64,000 bases of DNA from Lanius collurio (taxonomy: Eukaryota > Chordata > Aves > Passeriformes > Laniidae): NCBI GenBank assembly GCA_020086605.1, contig JACBWW010000046.1:6245354-6309353 (forward strand). The letters run 5' to 3'. Below, in pieces: positions 37,501 through 49,482 of the stretch. The notes beneath the pieces were generated by a model, which worked only from the letters and a program-made list of their open reading frames with translations, was not told the DNA's origin and made no database searches. The position numbers were made by a program, and so were the translations under genes. Positions within the stretch are counted from its first letter, which is position 1. Each line of letters opens with the position of its first letter.

Positions 37501-40500
37501 TTAGTGCTGTATTTAGGTTTGTACTCTATTAGGGCTTGGCATAGAGAGTGCAGTGTGATTTCTCACTTAGTAAAGAATGTTTTAAAGGCATTTGTTGCCA
37601 TGGGTTTGTTGCCAGGAGCCAGGTTTCTGGGCAGGCAGGGAGGGTGCTGTGGAAAGTGAGGGAGCTGGCCTGGCTCCAAGGCCTGGCCGTGGTCAGGTCC
37701 CATCTCTGCCCCTGTGCTCCCACACTGAACATTGGGACAGAGGGTCCTGGTCTGCCCCCATTACCCACCCAGCCAGGGGGTACATCAGGTTGTGCATCTC
37801 AGAGGTGCAGCTGGTGACGTCCCAGCCCATCTGCATCAGCACAGCTGCTGGCAAAGACAAGCCACCCTCTCGTGAGGCTCCATGGCTGCTGCGCTGGCAG
37901 GAGGCCCCTCCTGCTGGCAGTAAATGTGTCATTGGATGGTGATCAGGGATCATGAGTCACAAACACTCACCACCAGCCAGCCAGCCTGGCTGGTCCAGGC
38001 ACAGGGCAGCAGAGCACTGGCAGGAGCTGCAAGATATCTGCTACCTCCTCCTCTCTCCACCTGCAGCCTCACCAGCCTGCATTTTCCACAGGGCACCAAA
38101 TGATGGAGCATCCCTCTGGCAGTGTTCACCTGGGGCTGAGGTGACAGGTCAGCTTCCCTGGACCAGTGTGGAGATGTGATGGTCCCCCCCCACCCCTGCT
38201 TGCAGATGTCTGCCACAGCACTACCCACAGCTCTTGGACAGCTTGGCAAGGATGGGGCTGAGGGGGCTGCCTGCGGAAATGTGTGTCCCCTGGACTGCAA
38301 GTAGCTCAAGTGGGGGTTGTGCCAGCTCAGGGTGTGCTGCTGGGAGCCAGGAGGAGCCTCCGGACTCCCCTTTCAGTGTGGATTTTCTTTTAATCTGGTA
38401 ATTGTTGAGGCAACAGGGTATGAGATCCAGGTTTTGAGCTGCTGCTGATGGTGGCTGTAGCAAATGGCCCACACTCTTGTGGAAGGCAAAACTCAACCCT
38501 TGGCTTGTGAGTGAGCAAGGAGACTTCTCTCTCTGCTCAGCCCCATAAGTGGCACTTCAGCACTATGATCCTTCTCTCCAAACTCCAACACCTGCAGTCG
38601 TGTGAGGGCCACGGCCTGGAGAAAGCCAGGCTTCCACATCAGACCATGGTTGCTACACAAAGGACTGGAAAGAAGTGCTGTGGCTCAAGTGACATCCCTA
38701 AGCAAGCCCAGTGTAAGTGCATGTGGCAGCCCCCTTGTTGGGGGCTCAGCTGGGAGCCCTGGCAGCTTCTTCCCCTTTTTCTCAGACCTGCTGAGTGAGC
38801 AGGAAAAGCAAAATTTTTGGGGATTATTGTGGATTTGCTGCTGAATCAGCCTCCAGAGCAAAAGCAGTACCTCTCCCAAAACCACCACTGGGGTCCCCAG
38901 GGAGGGCTCCAACCCCAGAGAGAAATCACCAAACAGGCAAAGCTTTTATTTCCTGTCTGTCTTTGCCTTCTCCAGGCCCAGACTTGATTATTCCTTTCAG
39001 CAACACAAAGTGCTAGAGAGGCTCAGCAGCCAAAGATCAGTTTTCTCTGCTTTTGGCGCAATGTGTCTGTGCAGGGGGAAGTGGCTTTTTTTCTTTCTCT
39101 TGCCATTGTGTTGAGACTTGGTGGGTGACACTAGGGGCAGGGGCAGCTGCATTGCTGGAGGGAGCATGATCAAATGCATGCCAGCCCTCGCCTGGTGCTG
39201 TGCTGATGGAGGGTGTCAAAGCCTTTCACTCATGGCCATTAAAGAGCAAAGACATTGCTGGGAAAGAAATCCCAGCTAGTCTCAGATATCAGTATCACTC
39301 TGAGGCACAGTGCAGAGTGGGACCCTCCACTGCTGCCTCTGCTTCTGGTGTGACATCCCCTCTCATTGATCACAAAGCACTGGCTAATGGAGGATGACTT
39401 TCTTTCTGGGGAACATGCAAAATTTTTTCTCCACGGAAATAACATGCAAAGATCTCATGTTTAAGTGATTGGAACATCGTAGCAACACAAGGTATGAAAA
39501 CTAAACACAGAGGGATTCAAAATGCCTCTCAATTAGGCAGACAAAATAAGGAAAAAAAATAAAGAGAACTGCAGAATTTTAAGAGGATGGGGAGGAACTT
39601 TGCATGGGATTAAATACTAGAGATAATAATAGAAAAGCAAAAAAGCAGAGGAGAAAAGCCTCAGGGGTGAGGCAGATGGACCAGTGCAAGGAGAGCTGCC
39701 AGCCCACAGAAAAGGACTAACTGAGGGATGAGCCCTGGCACTGTCCCCACAGCATCCCAAGTCCACATCTCCACACCAGAGCTGTCTGCAGGTCTGCCAT
39801 GGCACAAGGCAGAGGGAAGAGAATCCTCTCCCTGGCACTGGCACAGCTGGACAGTGAGGTGTCCACGGCTGTGGATCAGTGAGGCAATGGATCAATGAGG
39901 CAGTGGACCCTTGGCATAAATGGTGGCTCTGTCCATACAGGGCTGTTTGTTGGTCCGTCTGTGCTGAGATGGGAGGTGGCTGCCTGTCCTGGAGGCTGGG
40001 ACAGAGCACCAGCCTGCCAAAGCTACACTTTGCTTCCACTAGCCACTGGTTTGATCCTTTCCAGGCTGTGCAAATTAGGAAATTCTTTGAAATATCAAAG
40101 TGTCACACTGCAATACCAGGCAGCAGCCCCTCACTTCTTAAAGCAGAAATATAACTGGGATTTTGATCACCAGCTTTTATCCACAAAATGCTTGAGCAAG
40201 TTCATAAACTGCAGAACAAAATACTAAAGACTGCAGGCAATTATGGCAGAGACCTCTGGAGTCTTCCCCAGCATGAGGAGCCCTAGTGAAGCTGTCAATG
40301 GCTCCCACTGCTTCTGATCCTACCTGGCAAATATTAATTTTTGGGGTTTTTTTTCGAGTTGAGAAATTAACTGTTTTGCAACCCATCTAATTTGAATACT
40401 CTAATTAAGCAGTTTCAGTGCTTTTCTCCTCCCAGGACCTTCCCTGGCCAAGCAATTCAACACCTTGGTTCCTGGGCTCCTGGAGCAATCAGCCTCTGAG

Positions 40501-43500
40501 GTCTGCTGGTATGGCTCCCTTGGATGAGGATAATGGATGCCACATATTATCCAGGCCGCAGCTCTTCAGGGTATTATGAAGACCCTTGCTGGTTTCTGGA
40601 TTGTCTCCAAGCAACCAGGTGTCCTTTCTAGGAGAGTTGACAGGCTCTGGTGTGGAGGACACACAGCTTTGTACCATTAGCCTCCCTTGACAGGGAAGCT
40701 GATCAAGCGTCTCAGAATGAGCTGGCCATGTTTCTGCTCCGCAGACAGTTTGTTGGCTGTTGACAAAGGCAGCCTGGGTAGAAGCTCTGCCTGGCTCTTA
40801 TTGCCCATGGCTCTGCCACTGCACTGCTATGGAAAGCCTTTCCCTCTCGCCTCACATTGATCTCCTCCAGAAGCATCTCATGCAAGATGTGCCTCCACCC
40901 TCATCAGAGGCACGTTGCAATGTGGCCATTTGGGGATGTGTGCCAGGCACAAGGACTCTCTGCTGATGTGCTTGCACATCCTCAGCTGTGGCTGGGGAAA
41001 AGAGATGGATAGGAAAGTGAGTGTTATCAGCATGGGGAACAGGGCCATGCCAGGCAGATGATCTATGATACTCTGATTTGATATTCCATGATTCTAAATC
41101 AAGCAGAACATGCCACCCTGCATCATTTGGTGAGAATGGCATTGCCCACTTGGGAAGTGTATCTCTCACACTCCATGAGTGCTGCTAGAATTCAGGTATT
41201 GTGCTATTCACTCCCATCCCAGCAAGGAGTGATGTTCCAGGAAAGGGCCACTAGTATTCCAACAGCAACCTCCCCACATCACCCACACAAGGCACTGAGG
41301 TCCTGCCACAAAGACAAGGTGCTTGAATGTCTCAGTGACACTGCCTGTCCCAGGCATGGGGACAGGACAAGGCAGTGGGTGTTCTGGTCTCAGGTCACCA
41401 CACAACTTGTCAGCAGCCACCCAGGGATTCAGCACATTTTAATGAGCTCAGCGCCAGAGCCTGCATGGAGGAATTAACAATTCAGAATAATACTTGTCAC
41501 TTTGTTGTGAGGAAATTGTCAAGTGAAAAGAAATTTACTAAAAAACAGGGAGGAAAGAAATGGTTTTGCTTATTAAGATCAACATCATATTATTTTCTCA
41601 ATACCCCATTTGAGTTGAATTTTACATTTTCTCTCTCTTGTTCTCACCAATGAGAGTAAAGCAGGGGCGTCCATTCTAATTAATTGTTGGCTGCTTCATT
41701 TGGCCAGCAAATTTCATGAGCAAGGTTACACATTTCTGTAGCATTTGAATTGCAAATACTACAGGATTATGATATAAAAAGGAAACCACATGGAATTCTA
41801 AAAGCAAATGGGAACCTTTCTGTAGGACATCCATTTAAAATTGCTTTATTTTTACAAATCTCAAAAATATATCTTGACAGAATGTGTATCTTCTCCCCTC
41901 CTTTCTTTCCATTTGGGGTTTAAAGCAACAGGTTTGGTTATGTGTTCACTGTTGCCTTCTGGCTTTTTAGCCTTAAGGAGCTGTATTTTCAGTTTTACTC
42001 TTCTGTTGGCTAGAAACTTTAAAATATGTAGGTATATGTATTTCCAGGAAGAGGCTGTCCCATGTGTTGGTGAATCTGAGAACAGCCCCGTCCCCACAGC
42101 TTTGCAGAAATTCATGGAAGCTGATACCCAAGGAGAGGGTGCTGTGCTGGCACCATGTTGGGTGTGTGGAGGACAGGCCACTTTTTGGAAGCCACAGAGC
42201 TGCAGCTTGGCATGAGCCCAACACAGACCTGGTGAGCAATAGCTGGAGGCACTTCCCAGGCACTGCAAAGGATTACAGCAGCTTGGACTGTGAAGGGCAA
42301 TGAGGAGAGAGCTCAACATCTGGAAAAATAGGAAGAGGAATGACCCATGAAGCCACATTTCTGGCTTCACCACCACTGGCTTGCTCACACAGAGCAGTGA
42401 CTCATCACCACCCAGAGACCCAGACACCCGCCTGCTGGGATGCTGATCCTGCAGGCAAGAGATGTAGCATCAGAGGGGATAACCAGGAGAGACGGCTGGT
42501 GGGGAGGTGAGGGGCTGCAGGCAGTGAGTGTGGCAGGGTGCAGCAACAACATCTTCCCCTCTGGTGCTGCTCAGTGCCTGGGCCAAGCTCTTCTAAATGG
42601 CTGGTGGTCTGGTACCACGTCTGAGAGCCTAAGAGAGATGCTTCTCCTCCCAGAAATCCCAATAGCCTCCTTGTTGCATCAATTATATTTCAATGCAGCC
42701 CTACTTCTGCTTCAGAATTGGTAAATGCTTTTTTACCTCTTTTGAAGCACAATCATGCCTTTTATTGCTACTAAAGTAATGTCTAAAAGCTGAGGGATGG
42801 CAGAAAACCAGAAATTTTGGAGAAAAGTCCTCAGGATTTGCCTCTGAGTCATCTCTGTATTGGGAGAAAAAGCTGGCAAAAAAGAAAAGTATCTCTGCAG
42901 GTTCTGAAACAGTCCCAGAATTAGGAGTCTGGGCCAGGTGGACACATCCAATCCCTAAGACACATTTCACTGGAACTTGAGAGGGCTGAGATCAAAAGCT
43001 GTCATTGCAGCTATGTGACTGGTGTGACATGACCTCCTTGAACAAGCTGCATGTGAGAGCATCCCCCAGTGCTCCAGTAGCCATTTGAGCCCCGAGGAGC
43101 TGGTCTCTACGCTGCAGCTTCCATGTTGAACACCATAAGGCACAACAAGTGGATTAGCAAAACCTCTGGAAGAGGCAAAGAAGAAACGACACTATGTCAT
43201 TTCTGTCATAAATGATGTCCCCAGATAGACGGTAACTGAGATGAAATCTGGGCTATCCCTGCTGCCCTGGCTCAGCAGCCTGCTGCAGGCTTCCGGGAAG
43301 AGGAGAGTCTGGGCTGTAGCTTGGGCAGACACAGGGAGTCAGAGCCAATCAATGATGACAGTGGAGACAGCCGAGAGGCAGAGGCAGCCACACAATGTCC
43401 ACACTGTGGCTGCAGTGGGGAGGCTTTGGCTGCTGGGGGTGGTGCAGTTCCACCCTGGCATGCACAGGACACGTTCCAGACTCCTCACTCCATCCATGGC

Positions 43501-45319
43501 TTGGAGATGCTCCTGTCACCTCTCAGGGTGCTGCTCCCAGTCCTGCCTCCCTGCTGGGCACAGGCAGGATTCATCTCTCACATTGGTGAGATGGGGATTG
43601 CAATTATTCCTGGCCCTTGCTTGTGCCATCTGTTCCCTGAACATCACTGCAAGATCTGTGTCTTAGCAGGATAATTTAATAAGAGCCTGCTTTATTGTTG
43701 CTGGTTGAGTCCATCAACAGCACAGAGCTTCTCTGGCAGCAATCGAATCCCACCCGGATTTTCATTTGGGAAGGTTGTTTTGCTGAGAAAGGGCAAACCC
43801 TCCTAAGGCAGCCCCGAGGGCTGAGCCTTGCTCCTTTCTCATTGGCAGGAGCTGTGGAGAAAGTGGCAGCAGAGATTAAATCAGGCCTTTGACCTGGGAT
43901 GTGCCGCACGTCACCAGGAGATGGTGATAGCGAGGGAGTGGCAGAGGCAGTATTGGCAGGAGGTGCCCTGCATGCCTGGCTCAGGGCTTGGCCAATTATG
44001 GCAGAAGCAGCTCTTCCATCCAGAGTTTCAAAACCTTGTACATCACCAGCTATTTTTGCGGCTCAGGATATGTGGTTAGGCATGAGGCAGTGAAAGAGCT
44101 GTGCAAACTGTTTAATGAAGGAAATGACTCGTCTAAAGGATAACGAACAACCTGGTGCACTTTGAGATTGGCCTTTTCTTTCAGCTGTAGACATCTGTGC
44201 CCAGGTATAAAGTGCTGTGAGTTGGGAAATAAATCTTGGGAATCCAAATCTATATTGCAGGAGGGAAAAAATTCCAGTTTCCCAATTCTGTGTCCACCTT
44301 CTTAGGTTTCCCCTCAGCCCAAGAGTGAGGCATTGCTGGTTAAAGTCTATTGCACAAAAATACATTTGGCTTTTCTCCTGCTGTGCTCTTTGTCCCCTTC
44401 CTCTCCCGAAGTCATTCCTCCACCCATCACAAACATAATGGATCAGCAGTGCCACAAAGCTATGCACATAATGAACCTAAGTGACCATGTAATCTTATTA
44501 TTATCACCCTCATCCTCCCTTACCCCTTTTCTCCCTCCCCGCATTTGTCACTGTCGAAGATTGTGTCATGGTTAAAATTAGATGGGAAGCTCCTCTGGGA
44601 GCATCCAAGGCTTTCCTTTATCCTGAGCACCCTGAGCACATTAAGGTACTTTGCAACAACTCGTGATTTCTAATGGGGTTAAAGTAGGAGGCAGCCTGTT
44701 TTAATGCTCACCTTTCTACATTTTTGAGCTGATTCACCAGCCACATGAAAATCTTCCATCCAAGCACGTCTACCTCCTGCCAGCAATTCACTTGACAACA
44801 CAATTCTGGAGGCAACAGCAAAGGAAGGAGAGGGCTTTTTACTTACATGTAAAAAAGAAGAGTGAATCAAATTTGGTGTAACTTAAGTAAGATTTGTTCT
44901 GGAGGATAAAAGTCGTCACTGACCTTTTCCCATAATGGACATGTTCTCTTTACGGAAAGAAAGTGAATAAAATAAGCAGAGTCACCTCCTCAGTACCTTT
45001 GGATGGTTTTAGCCTGGACCAGGCACCTCTCTAGGGCTGCTGGAAGCCCAGGATGGACACAATGCAGCAGCTGTGTCTGCCTTGGACTTGCAATCAAACA
45101 GGTGATGTAGAGGGGAAAGGGACAAATCCAGCACCTCACATGTGTCTGCTGAAATTCTGCAGGCCGCAGGAAGCAGCAGAAACAAATTTGGTTTTATTGG
45201 AGGGCAGCTTCTCCTACGGGTGGGAATTATCGAGTTGGGTCTGAAGTGACTGGGGGATTTTATTTTAGATAGAAAACAGACGCTTGCTTTTTTTTTTTTT
45301 TTTTCAGTTAATTCCTCTT

Positions 45320-45560
45320 AACAACGCGCGAGTTCCATTGAGGAAGGTAGCGCCGGGGCCAATTCCCGAAGCGCCCGGGAATGGCTCTGGTGCTGAGCTG
45401 TGCTGACATCTGCTGTTAGCCGCGCCGCGGGAGCCCCGGCGCCGCCGAGCCCAGCATCCCGAGTTTAGCTGGGAAGACTCGTGCCGGTTCTGGGAGGATT
45501 TTCATGGAAAGGGCTCCCACGGAAACGGGAAAAAGCGCGTGGCAGCCGAGCAGTGAGGCT
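45320..45560. promoter_or_regulatory. CpG-rich outlier block upstream of RAP2C
   Basis: Dense CpG (GCGCGAG, GCGCCCGGG, GCCGCGCCGCGGG) in about 240 bp, followed by a CR1 fragment and then the main RAP2C island. It is probably a distal part of the same island or a separate promoter. No start site can be fixed. Confidence 0.5.
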
Positions 45561-45624
45561 TGTGGCAGCTGTGGAGGTGAAAAGACACGGGACAAATCTT
45601 GCAGGTAGAGGTAACAACTTTCAC

Positions 45625-46072
45625 CGAAACACAGAGTGGTTTGGGTTGGAAAAGACCTTAAAGATGATCTCGTTTCACCCCCTCCTGCCATGGGCAGGGA
45701 CACCTTCCACTATCCCAGGCTGCTCCAAGCCCTGTCTAACCTGATCTTGGACACTTCCAGAGATCCATGGGCAGCTACAGCTTCTCTGGGCAGCCTGTGC
45801 CAGGGAGGGCCTCTCCACCCTCACAGTAAAGATTTTTTTTCCTAATATCTAATCTAAACCTACACTCTTTCAGTCTGAACCCATTCCCCCTTTCCTGTCA
45901 CTACATGTATTTGTAAACAGTCCCTCTCTGTCTTTCCTGTAAATTCCCTTCAGGCACCGGAAGGGGCAATTAGGTCACCCCAAAGCTTTCTCATCTCCAG
46001 GCTGAACAATCCCAATTCTCTCAGTATTTACTCATATAAATGGATAGGTGACCCTCTTTGTCACCAGCCCAG
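45625..46072 (-). repeat. CR1 LINE 3' fragment, antisense orientation
   Basis: The plus strand reads GGTTTGGGTTGGAAAAGACC, CCTGCCATGGGCAGGGACAC and later TCTCCAGGCTGAACAATCCC, the complement of the well-known avian CR1 3' region, so the element runs on the minus strand with its 3' end near 45625. About 450 bp remains. It lies between two CpG-rich blocks. The right limit is approximate. Confidence 0.92.
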
Positions 46073-46517
46073 CGGCCTTCAGGGATGAAGAACCGTGGTG
46101 CCGGTGTCACAGCCCCCGTCCCCTCCCCCGCGGGTATCTTGCCGGCAGGGAGCTCAGAGGAGTTTAAGGAGTTCAAGTTATCGAATGCTGAGCAGGAGCT
46201 CGTGAAGGGACAACACGACTCTCACAGAACCGTTCTTGCAGGGGCTGCGACCGCGACTGCCATGCTAAGGCCGCCATATTGGGGGGCCGGGTGGGGACAG
46301 TGCCTCGGTGCCTCACGCAAATCTGTCCCCCATCACAGTGCGGATGCCTCGGTGTCACACTCCAACCTGCCCCCTCCGGGCGAAGTTCGGGCGTGCCGTG
46401 ACGCAGGATGCCGGAAGTGAGCGGGCTGTGGCGGGGCGGGACCACCTCCGGTGCCTCAGCAAAACCCTTCCGGGTGGGGGTTGGCCCTGGCGGGCGGGTC
46501 CCGTGGCCGAGGCGGCG

Positions 46518-46538
46518 ATGGCTAGAGCCCGGCGGTGA
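46518..46538 (+). CDS. Upstream ORF 1 of RAP2C (6 codons)
   Basis: ATG in a strong Kozak setting (GGCGGCGATGG) followed by five codons (peptide MARARR) and TGA. It acts only if transcription starts upstream of it. It could damp RAP2C translation; inference only. Confidence 0.4.
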   Translation: MARARR

Positions 46539-46648
46539 AGGAGGGCAGCGGGGCTGGGGCCGCGCCGGCCACTGACGGGGGTCTCGCTCCCCCCGGGACG
46601 GCGCGAGAGCAGCGTGGCCTTGCTCTTCTCCTGAGGCGTGCCGAGGCT

Positions 46649-46678
46649 ATGCAAGGGCCGCGGTGCTGCCTGTCCTAG
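46649..46678 (+). CDS. Upstream ORF 2 of RAP2C (9 codons)
   Basis: ATG CAA through TAG, peptide MQGPRCCLS, ending 35 nt before the RAP2C ATG. It has a weaker context (pyrimidine at -3). It would lie in the 5' UTR of any transcript starting in the island. Confidence 0.4.
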   Translation: MQGPRCCLS

Positions 46679-46713
46679 GCCCGGGCCCGGCAAGGAGCGG
46701 CGAGCGGGGCCCG

Positions 46714-46986
46714 ATGCGGGAGTACAAGGTGGTGGTGCTGGGCAGCGGGGGGGTGGGGAAATCCGCCCTGACGGTGCAGTTCGTCACCGGGACCTTCATC
46801 GAGAAGTACGACCCCACCATCGAGGATTTCTACCGCAAAGAGATCGAGGTGGACTCGTCCCCCTCGGTGCTGGAGATTCTGGACACGGCGGGCACTGAGC
46901 AGTTCGCCTCCATGCGCGATCTCTACATCAAGAACGGGCAGGGATTCATCCTCGTCTACAGCCTGGTCAACCAGCAGTCCTTCCAG
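46714..46986 (+). CDS. RAP2C: RAP2C coding exon 1 (residues 1-91)
   Basis: Begins [10 protein letters not shown], the invariant Rap2 N-terminus, and ends NQQSFQ|GTAACC in phase 0. It contains the P-loop GSGGVGKS (residues 10-17), switch [10 protein letters not shown] with Thr35 and the Rap2-specific Phe39, and switch [10 protein letters not shown] (57-64) with threonine at the position where Ras has Gln61, a known Rap feature. An in-frame CUG-started extension is open upstream, but the conserved start is the ATG at 46714. Rap2 GTPases cycle GDP/GTP at membranes and signal through TNIK, MINK and MAP4K4 kinases to actin, JNK and Hippo pathways. The protein has 183 residues with the second exon, the family length. 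Confidence 0.97.
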
Positions 46987-48717
46987 GTAACCTCGCCTGC
47001 TGTCCTGTCCTCGGAGGGAGCCGTCCCTGTCCCAGGGAAGGCTCTGGGCCGAGGAGGAAGTTTTAGGGGTAGTCCACGTGTGCATAGAAACGCTTTATCT
47101 CCGTAGGGCCAAAAGTGTAAATGCCCAGCTTGAAAGCGCATTTACCAGCCCTGCTTCCTGATGGAAAACTGCTTGCTTTGCAGGTACTTATCAGGGTGCC
47201 ACCATTGTTAAATCCCACGCAGTGCTGCAGAACAATGTTTAGCTCCTACTTCCCCAACAGAAATCTCTTGGCAATCCCCTTTTGTGAAGAAATCACTCGA
47301 TATTAAAATTAAGACTTCCCCTTCCAATCCCCTCTCCTTCCTAAAAGGCATGTTTCTCCAGTTGCTCTTGAAGAGAGTCTCACTGTTATGCAGTTGTAAC
47401 TTGTTAAGTTAGCTGCTATTTTCTGCTCCCTCCCCTCAAAATATATTCCTTTCCAGCATGAGCTCGATGCTCTCACAGCGTAGGTGGAGTACTGGAGAGG
47501 AGAACCACCTGTATGTGATAATTTGTGGATCTGGATTTGATTTCTATTATTAAAACTCTCCAAAAAAAAAAAAAAAAAAGGAAATATTTCAGCCAGAAAC
47601 TGATCTAAGCTGCCTGTAGAAACGGGGTTTTGTTTTTGGGCAGTGAGTTTTGCAGCACTCTGTGCCGCGCAGGGATTTGCAGCTCTTGCCTTGGCTTGGG
47701 CTGCTGAGTTAGGTGTGTTCCAGCTGGTTAGCAAGACCTTGCACACCCCCACTGTTTGCTTCTGCTGAAGGCTAAACCTTATCTTAGCTGAGGCCTCAAA
47801 ACAGCCCTTTGCAAGCTGAAGACATGCTTATCTCTGGAAAACAACAGTGACATTGGGAGGCTTCTGCTCTCATTTTTCACTGATTTTTGGGTTCCAGTGA
47901 GCCTGCATTATTTGAGGAATGGATGTACAATAATTCACCTTGTTAATATTTAATTATTCCTGTCTGTCTGTAGTGTGTTTGCTCTGAAGGCTGTAGGTGT
48001 AAACCACTTTGCAGTTCTTTACACAGTGGTAACTTCAAACCTGGGATTGCTTTGTCTCTGTACTGAGCAAGAATTTGTAGTACTGATAATAAAACTTAAA
48101 ACACTTAGGGGGCAAAGGAGGCTGACTCAGACTGTCAAGTATAAACTCCCCATGTCAGCTCAGACTTGAATAAATGCATCTCTAGGTAATAAAATCTCTT
48201 TACATCATCTAATTTAGTTTCTTACATGTGATTAAATGTGTTCACAATGAATTATTCCAGGACTGAGAAGGCTTTATTTAAATTGAAGGCTTTCTCAAGC
48301 TGTAAACTAAGCACAAACTTCCTAAATGGTTGTGTAATGGCATGCTCCTGCTAGGGTTACAGGTCCTTAGACTTGAGACAACTTCTTCAGAAAGCTGCAG
48401 CCGGCCTTCAGAGCAGCAATACTGTGTCCTCCTCTGGCTAAACTGACTGTCTGAGAGTATAGCAGTCACTTTCTGTTTGTATATGCACATAAATTCTGTA
48501 AAATGTGCATGTATTTATTTAAAAAGAAAAAGTAACTTAGTGATAAGTAGTAGATTTTCTCTGAATTTTAGATCTATGTGACTGTGAGTTGAAGTCTTCT
48601 GATGCATTTTTAATGTTCAGTTGCACATGAGGGTTATTAAAATGTGTTTCTGTAGTGGTTCTATCGCAATTCCATGTGATTCCTTACATGTACTAACCAG
48701 CTGGATTGTTTGATCAG
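46987..48717. other. RAP2C: RAP2C intron
   Basis: A 1.73-kb GT-AG intron splitting codon 91 from 92 in phase 0. It holds an A18 run at 47562-47579 and nothing else recognised. The presence of this intron fits RAP2A and RAP2C; RAP2B is, as recalled, intronless. Confidence 0.9.
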
Positions 48718-48996
48718 GACATCAAGCCGATGAGGGACCAGATTGTCCGGGTGAAGAGATACGAGAAAGTTCCTCTGATCCTAGTGGGGAATAAAGTGGA
48801 TCTGGAGTCAGAGAGGGAGGTCTTATCTGCAGAAGGCAGAGCCCTGGCTCAGGAGTGGGGCTGTCCCTTCATGGAGACGTCAGCCAAGAGCAAAACAATG
48901 GTGGATGAACTGTTTGCTGAGATCGTCAGGCAAATGAACTATGCCTCCCTGCCTGAAAAACAAGATCAGTGTTGTACAACTTGCATCGTCCAGTGA
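48718..48996 (+). CDS. RAP2C: RAP2C coding exon 2 (residues 92-183)
   Basis: After TGTTTGATCAG the frame starts [20 protein letters not shown] and ends with TGA at 48994-48996. It carries G4 NKVD (116-119), G5 ETSAKS, and the C-terminus CCTTCIVQ: a CAAX box (CIVQ) for prenylation plus the adjacent Cys176/Cys177 pair that is palmitoylated in Rap2 proteins. The tail [13 protein letters not shown] separates RAP2C from RAP2A and RAP2B, whose tails I recall as ...CCSACNIQ and ...CCSACVIL. Only a few conservative changes from the human protein are apparent (for example Ile181 for Val). The gene is intact. Confidence 0.97.
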   Translation, partial: DIKPMRDQIVRVKRYEKVPLILVGNKVDLESEREVLSAEGRALAQEWGCPFMETSAKSKTMVDELFAEIVRQMNYASLPEKQDQCCTTCIVQ

Positions 48997-49476
48997 GAGA
49001 AATTAAGAAAAACCTCAACCACGGCCATACAGAGCAGGTTGGTGGAACAGTCATAACTAACTGAGGTGCCTAAACATGGTGTTTAAATACAAGATAAAGG
49101 GACAGGGAATCTGAAATGAGGCAGTCTAATGTGGAGGCAGCCTTCCTCCAAAAGAGATGGGAGCTTGTGTACATGGTTGAGTCAAATGGACTTCTCGTGT
49201 TACCTCATTAGGATTAGTCAGGGAATGCTGCATTTGCTTGCAGTAATTTTACAATGACACAAAGTGAATGATCTCATATGCACCTATTTTGACTGTCAGT
49301 GCTGTATTTGATGCTACGTTATTCTGAATAATGCTTTGTGATGTTGCAGTGGGTTTATTCTTGTAGCTGGTATCTGGATTATTTTCCAAGTAAGAGCTAC
49401 CTTGGAGTTCAGTGGGATTATTGTGACCAAATTTCCCAGTAGTTTTTCTAAGAAGACTTTGAGCTTGTTTAAAAGA

Positions 49477-49482
49477 AATAAA
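49477..49482 (+). terminator. RAP2C: Candidate proximal RAP2C polyadenylation signal
   Basis: AATAAA 480 nt past the stop codon, followed by a GT-containing stretch. Proximal use would give a short 3' UTR. Confidence 0.4.

Larger units (their letters stand above)
33411..45319. other. Intergenic region between MBNL3 and RAP2C
   Basis: About 12 kb with no recognised gene. Many open frames exist because the sequence is GC-richer, but none shows a known domain or credible splice partners. It contains the 54-bp direct repeat pair (33754 and 34464) and a weak CR1-like tail near 41070-41100. No tRNA, snRNA or microRNA hairpin was recognised. Enhancers for either gene could be here but cannot be told from sequence. 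Confidence 0.5.
46075..46713 (+). promoter_or_regulatory. RAP2C: RAP2C CpG-island promoter and 5' UTR
   Basis: CpG-dense and TATA-less. Motifs seen: YY1-type GCCGCCATATT (46270-46280), ATF/CRE-like TGACGCA (46399-46405), ETS-type CCGGAAGTG (46411-46419) and a GC box GCGGGGCGGG (46431-46440), all within about 450 bp of the start codon. This is the usual layout of a housekeeping vertebrate promoter. The transcription start is probably near 46420-46520 but is not determinable here. The 5' UTR may include an undetected intron. Confidence 0.75.

Noticed and set aside
41068..41100. CR1-like tail (ATATTCCATGATTCTAAATC)
   Set aside because: It resembles the ATTCTATG-type terminus, but too little sequence before it matches CR1 to list as a feature.
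35081..45244. Numerous 60-190 codon frames between the two genes
   Set aside because: None shows family motifs or consistent exon borders; the density matches expectation for moderately GC-rich intergenic DNA.
46675..47085. 136-codon minus-strand frame opposite RAP2C exon 1
   Set aside because: It is the antisense of a conserved GTPase exon; its openness follows from the codon use of RAP2C.
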